Source of the DNA: Druceiella hillmani
Taxonomy: Eukaryota; Arthropoda; Insecta; Lepidoptera; Hepialidae
Direction of reading: 5' to 3'
DNA: 64,000 nt
NCBI GenBank assembly: GCA_039881145.1
Contig: JAYKKI010000014.1
Location: forward strand, 3,126,001-3,190,000
A model generated the notes under the pieces. That model saw only the letters and a list, made by a program, of their open reading frames with translations. It did not search any database and was not told the DNA's origin. A program made the position numbers and the translations under genes. The stretch's first letter is position 1; the number at the start of each line of letters is the position of its first letter. Positions 48,093-59,179 of this stretch are shown one piece after another.

Positions 48093-48262
48093 TTTTAGGG
48101 TTCCGTAGCTCAAAATGAATATCGGAATCTTTATAAAATCACTTATGTGTCTGCCAATCTATTTGTTACAACTGATTTTCTCAGAAACTATGCTACGCAG
48201 AAACTTCAAACTTGACATAGTTTACTAACCCATATATTTAGTTACCATTTTAAAATAGTCAC
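48093..48262 (+). repeat. AGGGTTCCGTA-family repeat
   Basis: Begins TTTTAGGGTTCCGTAGCTC, then AAAATGAATATCGGAATC, TTATAAAATCACTTATGTGTCTGCC, CTGATTTTCTCAGAAACTATG and CTTCAAACTTGACATAG. This order (GGGTTCCGTA, CGGAAYCYTTATARRATCACT, GTCTGYC, TTTCTCRGAAACTA, ACTTGAAATTTG) belongs to a repeat found very widely in moth and butterfly genomes and in some other insects. Non-coding. Confidence 0.65.
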
Positions 48263-49740
48263 ACAAGAATTGAATGGGAGGTAAATAATGTAGTCAATTT
48301 TTTTAAATTTTATATATCATGTGAAGTATTATTTGAAAGGGCTTGTTATGAGAAATATGTTATATATTTAGGTACTTTAATGTATAAAACTGATACATAT
48401 AGCGAACTCATTGCTACAAGAGCAATTTCTTATAGCCATCCAGAAAACGAGTCCATTCCTGCTCGACGCAGCCGAGAATTTAACCAGGTAATTCGCGTGT
48501 TTGTACATGCAGGGAATCTTCTTAGTGACAGATTTTTACCGCTTGACCGTCTTTGTGCTTGACAGGTTTTTAGTCTTATTTAGAATCTTTTACAAAAAAA
48601 ATAACTTTTAGTAAACGTGTGTGACAATTCCCATAAATTTTTAGTAATTTATACGCGAAAAATACATTTTATTTTACTAAATACCTTTTATTAAAATATA
48701 TAACAAATCTGGGCATTATGGTCCGTGGTGTTGCAATAAACGTGGTGGTGCAATGTTGAGTTCACAAAATGTGAGTTTAAAAATGCAAATGTTTTATAAT
48801 TTCAGCATTACGAATTACAGATTAGTGTTTTTCATATCGAAGTATAGGCAGCAAGGATGTGTCGTTTATTTCAATTCTTCCGTCAATATGTAGATTTCTT
48901 ATCAGTCTGTTGTATTCAAGTTTGTCTCATATTTCTCACACATCACATCTCCATTATTGATTACTATACGTAGTAGTTGGTATATCATTCAATTATCTGT
49001 GAAAACAAAATAAGTACATAGTATAAAGTGTACAAACTTTAACAATTACGCAAAGACAATACGGTCACAATGTATAATTCAAGAGAGCGACGCTGCGTCA
49101 TCAGTCAAATAAACTTTAATATAACCGCCAGACAGTACGGGATAATATGTCAGTCTGTACGGAAAGCGTCCACTACTTTGTCACAGATGAAACGAATAGA
49201 AACGCTCTGTCAGTGTTATTACGCATATTTAGTTTCCAACTTGGCAGCTGCTCAACTTACTTTTATGATTTCAATTCGATTCTTTTTAAAGTCCGCCTCC
49301 AGTAATAAGACACGAGTCGTCCCATACAAAGTTATAATGTGCACATATTTCATGCAAACTATAATATTGTGAAGAGGCATGGTCTCTCGTTTTGATAAAG
49401 TATGTCATTATGAACTGTTATGGACCTCTGATAGAAATAAATTGATCGTATGGGAATTGTATATTTTATATGAGAGTATTTGGACATTGATTGGTATGCC
49501 CGTCGAGATTTATTACTGTACATGAATTGCGATTGCTATGTTTGGTTACAGTTCTTAAAGACTTCACACATTTTATATTATAGTCGTATAAGTCGTCTAT
49601 TTTTTTATATTAGAAAGTCCATGCTTTTGAGGAAGATTGTAGGCTCTATATATGTCATAATGCTAAGATGCATAGTGACAGAGTGGTGTTAACAATTGTA
49701 ACATAAATCAGGGAACATCACATAAACGGTAAAGTATAGA
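48263..49740. other. Anonymous AT-rich DNA
   Basis: A plus-strand frame of 100 codons with an ATG at 49070 (ending 49372) is the longest here. It has no recognised domain and cysteine/serine/isoleucine-rich composition. I leave it uncalled. Confidence 0.45.
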
Positions 49741-50019
49741 CTAGTCTTTCCCAAAGTACGCTATAGCGCTCTGTTGTGGGTTCTGAAGACCTTCAGGTGG
49801 GTGGTAAAAACCCAAGGAACATTTTTGGTGTGTCGAAGTGGCGTTGACTGATAAAAAAGTAGTGTTGACTGATAAAAAAGCAAAAAATTATGTCAATTGC
49901 AAAGTTAAAAATTCTGGAGGCTCTAGAAAATGACTGGGTTCTTAAAGGGGTGGTAGATGAAATAAGTTTGAGTATCTCTGATGTTGGCGGAGGGACAAAC
50001 CCCCGTTCCCAACCATTAG
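49741..50019. mobile_element. hAT-like non-autonomous element, degenerate
   Basis: Left end CTAGTCTTTCCCAAAGTACGC and right end (complement) CTAATGGTTGGGAACGGGGG resemble the CAGTGGTTCCCAAA/CARTGGTTGGGAAC ends of hAT elements. The interior CGCTCTGTTGTGGGTTCTGAAGACCTTCAGG (in parts) and GGGGTGGTAGATGAAATAAGTTTGAGTATCTCTG is typical of such elements. A 22-bp duplication, GTTGACTGATAAAAAAG, lies at 49844-49880. No 8-bp target duplication is preserved: AGTATAGA precedes and TATTTCCT follows. Confidence 0.5.
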
Positions 50020-50793
50020 TATTTCCTAAAAATATATTTTTATATTAGTAGTTATGTAAGTTTATATGTTCAAAATTTTTCATGTTTATGCCATAAGTAA
50101 TTGCAAAGACAAATCTTCCAGCATGTTGGATTCGATTTAACAGGAGAATATTTTTATCACATCTTACTTTATGTGGCTTTTTACTCCTCGTAGATCAGGC
50201 AGTGACAAAAATCAATTTATACTTTTTCCCAAGGAAAATAAAATGAATTTATTTTTTACAGACCTGATTTAAAATTAATTTGATTCATAATTATAGTAAT
50301 TCTAGGCAGATGAAACCATGGGGCAGAGCTAATCTCAAACAAATGGAGTTGATTTTTTAATGTACGTCGTAGCGATAATTTTTAGATTTGCGACTTTCAT
50401 TTCCTGAACTTTTACTTTTTGCTTAAGTAGTAACACTGTTTTACTTTATGTCAACTCACTTGTTATTCTTTTTTCGAATCACTTTTCATTTCTATTATTC
50501 ATTTCTTGTTTTTAACAATTTTTTCTTACGATTTTTTATGAGAATGTAAAAAATCGTATAATGACTGGTTAAGTGTCTTTGTGATTATGTTTTTTATTGC
50601 GTAATTATAGGCAAGGAAATAGATTTTAATGATGATAAAAAGATCAATAATTGAAAAAAGTTTGGATTTCTAAGTTGAATATTTGAAGATGTTGTATGGA
50701 GAGTTTTGAATTTCAACCAATATTTATTGGCAAGACAATATTATATTTAAAAAAAGCAACTCTGGAGGTAGGGATCCTTAGAAAAAATATTAC
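50020..50793. other. Anonymous AT-rich DNA
   Basis: No feature is recognised. Confidence 0.5.
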
Positions 50794-51150
50794 TATTGAA
50801 TATATTTGGCGTTAATTTTGTAGAAATTCATTATTCACAATTAAATAAAACTACGTGATGTAGTATTATTTCTACTTTCTTTAATTTCTTTACAACGACC
50901 TATTGTATTGTATTACAACAACTTCAAGTGGGCTATTAGCAAAGATTAACTATTAGGAACATCCAATAGGATTTATATGTTTCAAATACAATAGCGGAAG
51001 TCGGGTTTGTGTGGGTTTTCCCACTGCTTATGTTAATGAGTTTATTGTAGGGGAGCGGTGTATGTTTTATTATATTTCCAAAAGTTATACGATCTCGCTT
51101 GATGATTGCTTCCCGAATTTCTTCTTTCAGCCAGGATCTCATATTATATT
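50794..51150 (-). mobile_element. Palindromic element, copy 7: tail, one arm and extended internal sequence
   Basis: The tail TATTGAATATATTTGGCG (50794-50811) and left arm to GGGCTATTAGCAAAGATTAA (about 50931-50950) are present. Instead of a second arm the sequence continues CTATTAGGAACATCCAATAGG, matching the complement of the central insert of copy 6, and runs into a minus-strand frame of 68 codons (51142-50936). That frame begins MRSWLKEEIREAIIKRDRIT, a phrase like the linker between endonuclease and reverse transcriptase in LINE ORF2 proteins (PWLxxEIRxxIxxRDR). If this belongs to the element, the arms are inverted repeats around a coding core and the common palindromes are internal-deletion products. 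Alternatively the insert and frame come from another transposon joined by chance. No right arm or second direct repeat is found. Confidence 0.6.
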
Positions 51151-52330
51151 ATCATTATATTATCTCATATCTCCAGTATTTTTCAATTAATCATTACCGT
51201 GAACTAATTATTACCAAAAATAATTATTACAATTCTACTATTGAAATTAAAATGCGTCATAGAATTGTTCTGCAATGAAAATCATAGGCGCTGAGATTTT
51301 TAATGGTATTTAATGGTATAGGTCTAATGATAACCAAATAATAGAGGTTCTAAAATTTTAACACGTCTGATAGTGACATAACTCTATTCTTTGGAAAAGT
51401 AAGGGTATGATGAAGAAGCCAGAAGGACGGGAAGCTTGAGTGGTGAGAAGCAAACCCATCAAGATCGGACTTGTTTAACTTGTTTCCATGTAAGCAAGAA
51501 AGTAATGAAGTAAATGGGAGGGTAAGTATATATAGGTATAAATTGGTAATACAAATGCGAGAAGTTTTTTTTGTATATTACCTCATATCTTCAACATTTG
51601 TCTATTAATTTGAAAAAATTATTTTTTTATTTAGAAGGATAACCCTTAATGTCGCCTTATAAAAAGTTGGTTATGATTTAGGTACGAAATTTGTAAGCAT
51701 ACCACAGAATTTGTCAATAATTAACAGTAAAGGTGTCACAACATTGAATTTGGTCTAATGATAAGCCAATGAAAAAATATCTGAAGTTTTGATAAGTCTA
51801 AGGGCAACATATATTAGCCCTTTAGCAAAATCAGGTTAAATAATGGAGTTGGAACTCTTCAATAATGAGGAGTAGGCTCGTCTATTTTGGACTCCTTTAA
51901 TTTGTCTTAACGTAAGTGAGATAGTAACAAAGTATATAGATTTATAAATATATACAGGTACATGTAAAGTGATGAAGCTACTAAGATATTAATAGGTAGG
52001 TAGACAAGTATGTGAGAAAATGTATAAAATATAAACAAAGATGTAAAGCATCTAAAATATTATTAGTTAGGTAAATAAGTATGTACAGGTATGTAAAGGG
52101 ACAATAAGTAAATAAGATATTAATAGTAGGTAAACAAGTATGTAAGAAAATATATAAAATTTATACAAAGACATAAAGCATCTAAATTATGATAAATCAG
52201 GTGAGTAAATATGTACAAATATGTACAAAGGCAAGAAGTAAATAAGGTAGGTAGACCATACGTACAGGTATGAAGCACTAACTGACTACGACAAAGCCAA
52301 AAGAGAGAAGGTGGTTTACCTGCCCGCATA
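51151..52330 (+). repeat. Diverged repeat family with GTAGGTAAACAAGTATG units
   Basis: Segments near 51405-51545 and 51835-51960 are alignable (TGRGAAGYARRCYCRTC, CTTAACTTGTTTCCATGTAAGCAAGAAAGTAATGAAG against TTTGTCTTAACGTAAGTGAGATAGTAACAAAG), followed by strings of GGTAGGTARACAAGTATGTRAGAAAATRTATAAAAT (two close copies at about 51998-52040 and 52126-52165). This is the same family as 17385-18370. Non-coding; class unknown. Confidence 0.5.
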
Positions 52331-53113
52331 CAGTATGTACGTACATTGATACGTATGCAGGTATATATGTATATAGAAGTACATGAATATATATAGGTTC
52401 ATTAAATATTGCAAATTTTTGGTCTGATTACAATTAACGACATATTATTGAATTCAAAGTAAATTAAAAATATTCTGGGTAATATTAGCACTAAAAAAGA
52501 AAAAAGTAAAACTTTTTGATAGAAAAAATGAACCGATTTCAAATGAGGACCGATTAAGAAGTACACAGAAAAATATGAAATAATGAAAACACGAGTAAAA
52601 CATAACTAATTTTGCAAAATACTTTAATTTTAACGCTATTTTGTGTATGTGAATGTGCATGTAAGTGAGATGGAAAGAGGAGTTTAGAATTGGGCTATGG
52701 ACTCTATTCTTCTATAACAAACAAAAAGTTTAAACGATGTTATGAATAAAAAGTAATAATTTTATGATAATTTATGATACCTATCGGTCGTGCAGTCATA
52801 AAACATACCAATTGCACGATATATTGAAATATCGTAGCCCTAACTTTTTATAATTAATTAAAGGGATCATTCTAAAGAAATTACACTAGTCTTTGGGTTA
52901 AAAAGACTAAACTAGGTTCAAAAACATTACGGGTTTAACCAATCATGAATATACGAGTATCTAGGCCATATTTCACAAAAGTCTGTCTAGCCATTTAGGC
53001 AAAGTATTGGTATTATATGCGAGTAAAAACACGTTAATAAAACACCTATGTATTACTCCGCTATTTATGGAGTGATATATTTGACTTCGATCTCGTGAGA
53101 TTTAGAACATTGT
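52331..53113. other. Anonymous AT-rich DNA
   Basis: No feature is recognised before the Helitron helicase relic. Confidence 0.5.
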
Positions 53114-53275
53114 TCACAAAACTTCTCTATAAACAATTTTTTCTGTAGAACCGTCAGGGTCATAAAGGAATAAATTGTCAGCGTTTCTGATGCGAGAGGG
53201 TGCTACATACAGCTGTCCGCGCGAAAAACTGATGCTTAGGTCCACGCCAGTTACGCGCAAGGTCCTGTTTTTGAA
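53114..53275 (-). pseudogene. Helitron helicase C-terminal remnant
   Basis: Minus-strand codons from 53275 read FKNRTLRVTGVDLSISFS, RGQLYVAPSRIRNADNLF, LYDPDGSTEKIVYREVL, stop at 53114. This matches the end of the Pif1-like helicase of Helitrons, whose final part is QGQTLxxVGVDL...FSHGQLYVAxSRV...NLFxYxPDGxTxNIVYKEVL (helicase motif VI with the catalytic arginine of SR). Here the GQG of the preceding motif is lost (KNRTL) and one residue before FS is missing. Upstream codons of the same open frame (to 53431) show no helicase similarity, so the copy is cut off at that point. It indicates that autonomous Helitrons were once active in this genome, which fits the two Helitron-type 3' ends in the window. 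The expected CTAG terminus is not seen downstream. Confidence 0.85.
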
Positions 53276-53884
53276 AACACAATGACACCATGATTTACGA
53301 AATTTACTTGCAACATCTTTTATTGAATTGCATGCAACGAACAAATAAAAAAAATATATCGCGATATATAACAGGAAACATTTAGTATTATACCTCATCG
53401 AGTAGAAATAAAAAATATACGAATTAATCAAAACTACTAAAGCGCGTTATTAAGAGTCATGTTTATGTTGTGTTGTTTATTTTAAATCCCTACTTGCGCC
53501 ATCTATTGTAGAAAAGCAAAATAATAGTACAAACCTTTTAACTTTATTTAAGCCGAAAAATATTTGGAGCACATGGATGTGATATGAGTTATATTGCACT
53601 GCATTATGTAATTTGACACGGTGCATTATAAAAAAGATCCAAATCTATTCAATGAAAATTGACTTGATGCGATAAGGGAAAATTAGGTTTTAAAAACCTT
53701 GTGATGACGTTTATTGGTGATTTTTTAAAGTGAACTTAGTTAAATATTACTGAACCGTTTTACTTAATTTTGTTTATTCTTTTAATTATGAGTATTTATG
53801 TTTATTTATTGCCTCATATTGTAATTTTTTATATTCACAAATATGTATCGATATGTATAGATTAGCAAAAATATCTAGGATTCG
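53276..53884. other. Anonymous AT-rich DNA
   Basis: Contains TTGCGCCATCTATTGTAG at about 53495, a GCGCCATCT phrase also seen in the Helitron-like segment near 19502. Otherwise nothing is recognised. Confidence 0.45.
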
Positions 53885-54200
53885 GAGTGATTTTTGCACG
53901 AAACAGTTTTTGTATTTCGGCTTGGGAATGAGATATTTTCCCAAAATAAAAAGTATTCTATATATTGACCCGGATAGTTAGTTATCACCATACCAAATTT
54001 GATCAAAATCCATCCAATAGTTTTTTCATGATTCGGTAACAGAAAGACAGACAGACAGACAGACATATATTTTCCCAAAATAAAATGTATCGATAATGTA
54101 TGACCCAAATAATCAGTTATCATCATACCAAATTTCATTAAAATCCATCCAGTGGTTTTCGCGTGATGCGGTAACAAAAAGACAGACAGACAGACAAAAA
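53885..54200 (-). repeat. Two tandem copies (~140 bp) of a TCTGTCTG/ATGAAATTTGGTATG repeat
   Basis: On the minus strand both copies read TCTGTCTGTCTGTCTTTxTGTTACCG, then ATSACGYGAAAACYAYTGGATGGATTTTRATSAAATTTGGTATG (shown in degenerate form), then GATAACTRAYTATYYGGGTCA and TTTTATTTTGGGAAAATAT. On the plus strand the GACAGACAGACAGACA runs are at 54044-54065 and 54181-54196. This is a widespread insect repeat that in other genomes is joined to Helitron-type CTAG ends; it lies about 600 bp from the Helitron helicase remnant on the same strand. Confidence 0.75.
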
Positions 54201-54639
54201 TTTACAAATTGTAAATTTGGTCTTTGTATTGATAATAATGACTATTAGAATAAGATTTTCTTAAAAATATTCAATGTATAGACACGGCTCAGTTACAATT
54301 TAATTATATGTTAAGATTAATTTTGCACTTGATCGTACAATTACTCGAAAACAAACAAATAAACACACTTAAATCCATAATATTATATTAAGATTTCTCA
54401 TTGACTTTTATTTTTCTTCATAGAGTTTAATTATATTGTGATTTCGATTTTAGTTCATTATTTTATTTATAGGTCAAAGAAAAATATGTCTGGGCAATTT
54501 AACTTTCACCCAAACTACTTATTTAAAACGAATAGTCGTATTTTTATTCAACATAAACAAATATTTTGTTAAAAGAAACATAAATTACAGTTTACCACTG
54601 TCAATAGAACTTTCCAATCTTCATTCTGCGAGCAGCAAC
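54201..54639. other. Anonymous AT-rich DNA
   Basis: TTAAAAATATTCAATGTATAGAC at 54252-54274 matches 38629-38651 with one change and probably belongs to the same dispersed element. The rest is unassigned. Confidence 0.45.
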
Positions 54640-54960
54640 ATCCCGGAATTCGCTTCTAATAAATAAAAATCGAATTAACCCAGCCCAACGAGCATTCGCA
54701 CGCTTAAACCTTTATTACTTAATTGAAATTGTGATGAACAATGCGCCCGTCAAAGTTTATGTTCCGATGATAGGGTCCCTCCACCTATCCCCGAACTCTA
54801 TGACGCATCACTTCTGCTGTAAACGCGTCCGTTGCGTACGCCTTTTTAACTGTCCATCTTTCCCAATGAGGAAAATCGTAAAAAGGCTTTTAAGAATAAC
54901 ATCCCTCCCATAAACAGGGCGTTACAAAGTTGTGTTCCGTCCCGTTATTGGATACTAACT
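54640..54960. other. GC-richer unique island (candidate conserved non-coding element)
   Basis: CCCAGCCCAACGAGCATTCGCACGC, GCGCCCGTCAAAGTTTATGTTCC, GTAAACGCGTCCGTTGCGTACGCC: balanced composition with no repeats, in AT-rich surroundings. A 60-codon frame from the ATG at 54731 to 54913 is open but has no motif. The island could be a constrained non-coding element or a small exon. Confidence 0.35.
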
Positions 54961-55494
54961 TTACGTCCTAACCGTGAAACTTTACGTGGGGACTCATAAT
55001 AATTGAAAAGAAATACTTTATTGGGCATTCTTCTCGAGTGTAGGCGGGACGTTATTTTAACTGGAACTTGTGTATAATACGTCTTTTATGTTATTGTTTC
55101 TGATACGTAGGCTCAAAGTGGCGATTTTTTCTTCTATTTTTGTTTTTATGGCTTGGTAGTTTAACGGCAATAGAGGCTGACACCTGAGTGATGGAGGCTG
55201 CCTGAATGGAAATTGCTGTTTCGTAAAGTTTTGGATATAAAACTAGTCGTTTCATTGTAGAGAAATTTATTACGTGGTAATATTGTTAACCTTAATAATG
55301 TGCTTGTCCGCGTCGATTTCTGAAAATTCTCGTAATATTTTTATTTGTATTCTGAGCAGAGCTTGAAATGGGTTGATTAAAATTCAAGTGTCGTTTTAGT
55401 TTCAAGTTATATTTTTGTTTCTGAATTATTCGTGAGTTACTGTCAATTTTAAGATCACATCCTGTTACCTCAATCACCAATTGTCAGTTATAAC
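54961..55494. other. Anonymous DNA
   Basis: No feature is recognised. Confidence 0.5.
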
Positions 55495-55690
55495 TTATTG
55501 GAACAGGTAATAATGGAAATTTAGCACTTACGTTTATATTGGTTTTTAAGTGCTTCGCATCAAAGAATTTTTCCAAATTCAATCCAATATTTTTAGTAGT
55601 TACGGAGAAAATCATGCTCATACAAACAGACGCACCGGGGGACGTTGTTTTATAATATTTATGTATAGATAATATTGGGCACGGATTATG
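55495..55690 (-). repeat. Dispersed arthropod repeat (AAACAACGTCCCC type)
   Basis: On the minus strand: ATCTATACATAAATATTATAAAACAACGTCCCCCGGTGCGTCTGTTTGTATG (read in pieces: TATTATAAAACAACGTCCCC; GGTGCGTCTGTTTGTATG), GTAACTACTAAAAATATTGGA, TTGAATTTGG. This order of TATAAAACAAMGTCCCC, GTCTGTYTGTAYG, AACTACTRRAxxxATT and ATTTGGAAAA is familiar from insect genomes. Non-coding. Confidence 0.55.
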
Positions 55691-56365
55691 ACACATAATA
55701 CGGTGGAAAGAAATAAAATAGTATTTGTCTTTAATGGACTTTAATTTAAATTTGTATTTAAATAACCTACATATTAATTAAATATGTGAATGTTAGTGGT
55801 CTGCTAATACTTTTACCTAACAAACAGAAGTCTATTGTTTAAAATTTTGGCTGATATATTAATTACTATATATTGATTTTAAGGAAAAGTTTGTTTGTTT
55901 ATTGGTATGATCGCGCTAAATTCATAAACGGTACGCCTCTTCTTGTTGTTTTACAAAACTCATATCATCACGCTATGAGCTATACAAATAGAGCGAGAAG
56001 GTCTTTTGTTAGTTTTGTTTCTTTGCTTGCGCTAATCTCTGGAATCATACATACCACTTCCATAATTGTCTTTGCGTGAAAAGACGACTACCTAATATGA
56101 TTTCATTATAATTCATAGGATGAGAGCAGTTCTAAAAAATGTAACAGAAATTAGGAGACATAGCTTAAATGGTGCAAGGAGAAAGCGAAGGGCTTATTTA
56201 TTGACTGAGTACTCCTGCCGGTATACCGCCGAATATGAAGATGGAAGTTGTTTTTCGAGTGAAGAGAATACGTTTGGACAAATTCACAGAATTGGTAAAT
56301 TCACAGAGCAGAACTAAAAATTCTGTAAATAATTAGTTGGTTTTCGCAATTTTGTTCACTAGGAC
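55691..56365. other. Anonymous AT-rich DNA
   Basis: Two adjacent open frames (55873-56079 and 56120-56317, 65-68 codons, plus strand) are somewhat less AT-rich. I see no shared product, splice signals or motif and leave them uncalled. Confidence 0.4.
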
Positions 56366-56681
56366 ATAGAACAAAGGATTAAAAATAAAAAAAATCCATA
56401 AATTAAGGATGTATAACACTTGACTTAATTTAATTCGCGTTATTATGATCGTTACTCATAATAAAAGTCCACACGAAGGCAGTCGTGGAAAAATGCTAGT
56501 ACTTTGAACACATGTTAGTAAATAAAATAAAAGATTGAAAATAAAAAGAAAATGCATAAATTAAGGATATATAGCACTTGACTTAAGTTAATTCGCGTTA
56601 TTACGATCGTTACTCATAATAAAAGTCCACACGAAGACAGTTGGGGGGAAAATGCAACAATGTACAATGAACATATGATTA
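56366..56681 (+). repeat. Tandem duplication, 2 x 158 bp
   Basis: CATAAATTAAGGATRTATARCACTTGACTTAA begins at 56397 and 56555. The units share TTAATTCGCGTTATTAYGATCG and TTACTCATAATAAAAGTCCACACGAAG, with about ten differences. Confidence 0.92.
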
Positions 56682-56934
56682 TGATAAACAGGTCTAGTAT
56701 AGCATAACTTAATAAGTTGCATGCAGATTTAAATTTTGCATACATGTTTTTATATTTAAAATCAGACTTTAAAATTCTATAAATGGCACTGTTTAAATTA
56801 TTAAAATATTTATTTCCTTCCATCAAATGTCCATTAAACAGACATCGCTATCTTTAGTTCTAAAGACAAATTTGAAAACAATTTTTTAATGAGTAATTGG
56901 AAATGTTTAAACAAGATATGCAGAAATAAAAGAG

Positions 56935-57090
56935 TGAAGTAGGTATGTTGAGTTGATTACGAAACATACGGCCTTTGAGGGAGTAGCCCTCCATGAGGGC
57001 CGGGTTCGATTCCTGGCTGCTTATCGAGCGCGGCTGGACTGATATTCTAGTTGGTTCTAATAGATTGTTCTCGTGGATATAAGTCCACCA

Positions 57091-57134
<44 letters not shown>

Positions 57135-57184
57135 TATATACATAAATATATAAATTGTGTACATTAAAGTACACAAATAAATAA
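56935..57184 (+). mobile_element. tRNA-derived SINE, copy 3, expanded by a (TA)n run
   Basis: Box A-like TATGTTGAGTTG (56944-56955) and a perfect box B GGTTCGATTCC (57003-57013), then CTGGCTGC...GAGCGCGGCTGGACTGATA, GTTGGTTCTAATAGATTGTTC, GATATAAGTCCACCATAT and the end ACATTAAAGTACACAAATAAATAAAAC. In copy 1 the same site reads CCCATATTTATCGGTTGTACA; here it has grown into a TA microsatellite (57090-57140). Confidence 0.85.
57090..57140. repeat. (TA)n microsatellite inside SINE copy 3
   Basis: Twenty-five TA units with one G interruption, sitting where the SINE consensus has CATATTTAT. Confidence 0.95.
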
Positions 57185-59063
57185 AACAAATCTGGTGAGT
57201 GCATTATGCAAACTTATTACTATCATTTTTAATAGAATTTTTGGCGTGCATATTAGGAGTAAAACTTCTTTGCGATTTAACTATAAGTATTCAAGACAAT
57301 CACAGGTAGTCGTATGAGGTCGTTTTTTTATTTCATTATCGGACTTCGATTCAAACCGAATGACACGTTGTCACTCAATAGCATTTGTTTCAAGTCGACA
57401 CGCCATCACTCGATTGCATTTGCTTCATTTTTATTTCTGCTATGAAAAGCACTCTAATAAAAAGACAAAGAAACTTATAGTCACACTGATGAAAGAGTCG
57501 TTTTGACAAAAATAATGAGGAAGCTTTAGTTAATAGATTATATGTTAAAATAGTAGGAAAAATGACAGTCAATTCGGCTACAAAGTGGAATTTATATACC
57601 TGACATTTATTTGAGGAAAATGCGGGGAAACTCACGGAAGCAATAGTCGGATGAGTCTAAAAATTAACTTAATGACCTTTACGCCAGGACTCTTTTTGTC
57701 AAACTTGTGTATTGTATATTTACGAGATGATCAGTCGATAGTTTTATTAATTTATTTACAAGTATCCTTGATAGCTGATGATGATATTTGTAATCTCGTA
57801 TTATTAATTTCACTTATGTTATTATTAAAGAGTATACATAATGATGAATGTTTCTTCTGAAATGTTAACCGTTTTGAAAAGTATCTTGAGGGGGCAGATA
57901 TTCAATCAAATTCTAAACAGCATACTACAAACATTATATTGATATAATTTTTTCAATATTTTTATTAGTGTGCATATCCAGTGTTAGCAGGTAGTTGCCT
58001 CTCATTCATAATTACTGAAGAGGACAAATAATATGGTACTGCTAAATCATACATTGGAGATAGAAGTTCTGCTGTTATTATATGCGGACTTGCTGGAAGG
58101 TTTGTGAGACGTTAGAGCCTGTAGTTTATTAACCTGTCCGGGGCAAAAAAATGCACATTTTTATTTTTCGGTTTGGTATTATCATATCCCGATCTATTTC
58201 ATAAAATTTGTTTTCAGATTTAGCTTCTATAAAATTCTATTCGTCTTTTAATTAATTAGTTATCCTGGTGGGATTGAGATAAATAAATCATTGTAGTTAA
58301 TTAATTGATTTATTATAACAAAATCATTAAAGTTAGATATGATACATAATCTTGCACTATTTTGATTAAAGATATTTTTCTTAGTTTCTTTAATTATTAT
58401 GTTTTTGACTACTAGCTGTTGATAATAGTATTATCAATATTCTCTATTGTTTGACATGATTTTAAATATAACTTTTTCACTTTTATATGACTTTTTCCGC
58501 TCTTTTTTCGTTAATATTTTTAAACAAGAAACTGGATGTAGAGCGATCGTAGATACACAGCTATTACATATTAAATCATATTAAATTTGTTTGTCCATCA
58601 AGAAAGAAGTTTTTTTCTTAATATAAAATGATATATTCAAAACAATAATTTATGTAGAGATATATGTACGGATATAATAGAAAACAAACTAAGATTAAAA
58701 AATGTCTTAGTTGTAACTATTTTAGGAAATGTATCTTTGTACACATTAAAATAAAACTGAAATATAATCGAAACTACTGTAAAAAAATTGGCATGCATAT
58801 TTTTAGCGGCCCTGTGACTTAATTTTATAATAATTTATTTGTGGATAGAAAATAAACCAGGAAAAGTTTTAGACGTGTAGAGAAATTTTCTTAGAGCTAA
58901 TTACAAAATAAAAATTAAGTTACAAGTCTTAACTTGAACTTTAAATTGTTTATTGTTTTATCCACAAAGGTAACCAACTCAGCTTGTGCAGTTATGCTAT
59001 AAACATCACCGACACTGCCGGTTGACAGTTAGCACCTGTTGATTTACACACACACATCCATAC
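57185..59063. other. Anonymous AT-rich DNA
   Basis: No feature is recognised. Open frames in this stretch are short and without motif. Confidence 0.5.
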
Positions 59064-59097
59064 ATATTTATATATACATATATATATAAATATATTT

Positions 59098-59170
<73 letters not shown>
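59064..59170. repeat. (TA)n microsatellite, ~107 bp
   Basis: Imperfect ATATTTATATATAC start, then uninterrupted TA from 59112 to 59170, flanked by CACACA on both sides. Short reading frames of alternating tyrosine and isoleucine over it are meaningless. Confidence 0.97.

Positions 59171-59179
<9 letters not shown>

Noticed and set aside
49070..49372. 100-codon open frame with an ATG
   Set aside because: Length is within chance expectation for a 64-kb window in six frames, and I recognise no domain.
56860..57204. Open frame of 114 codons on the minus strand with a long tyrosine/isoleucine stretch
   Set aside because: It is the TA microsatellite and SINE copy 3 read in frame, not a protein. 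The same holds for the tyrosine/isoleucine frames at 58992-59177 and 60118-60343.
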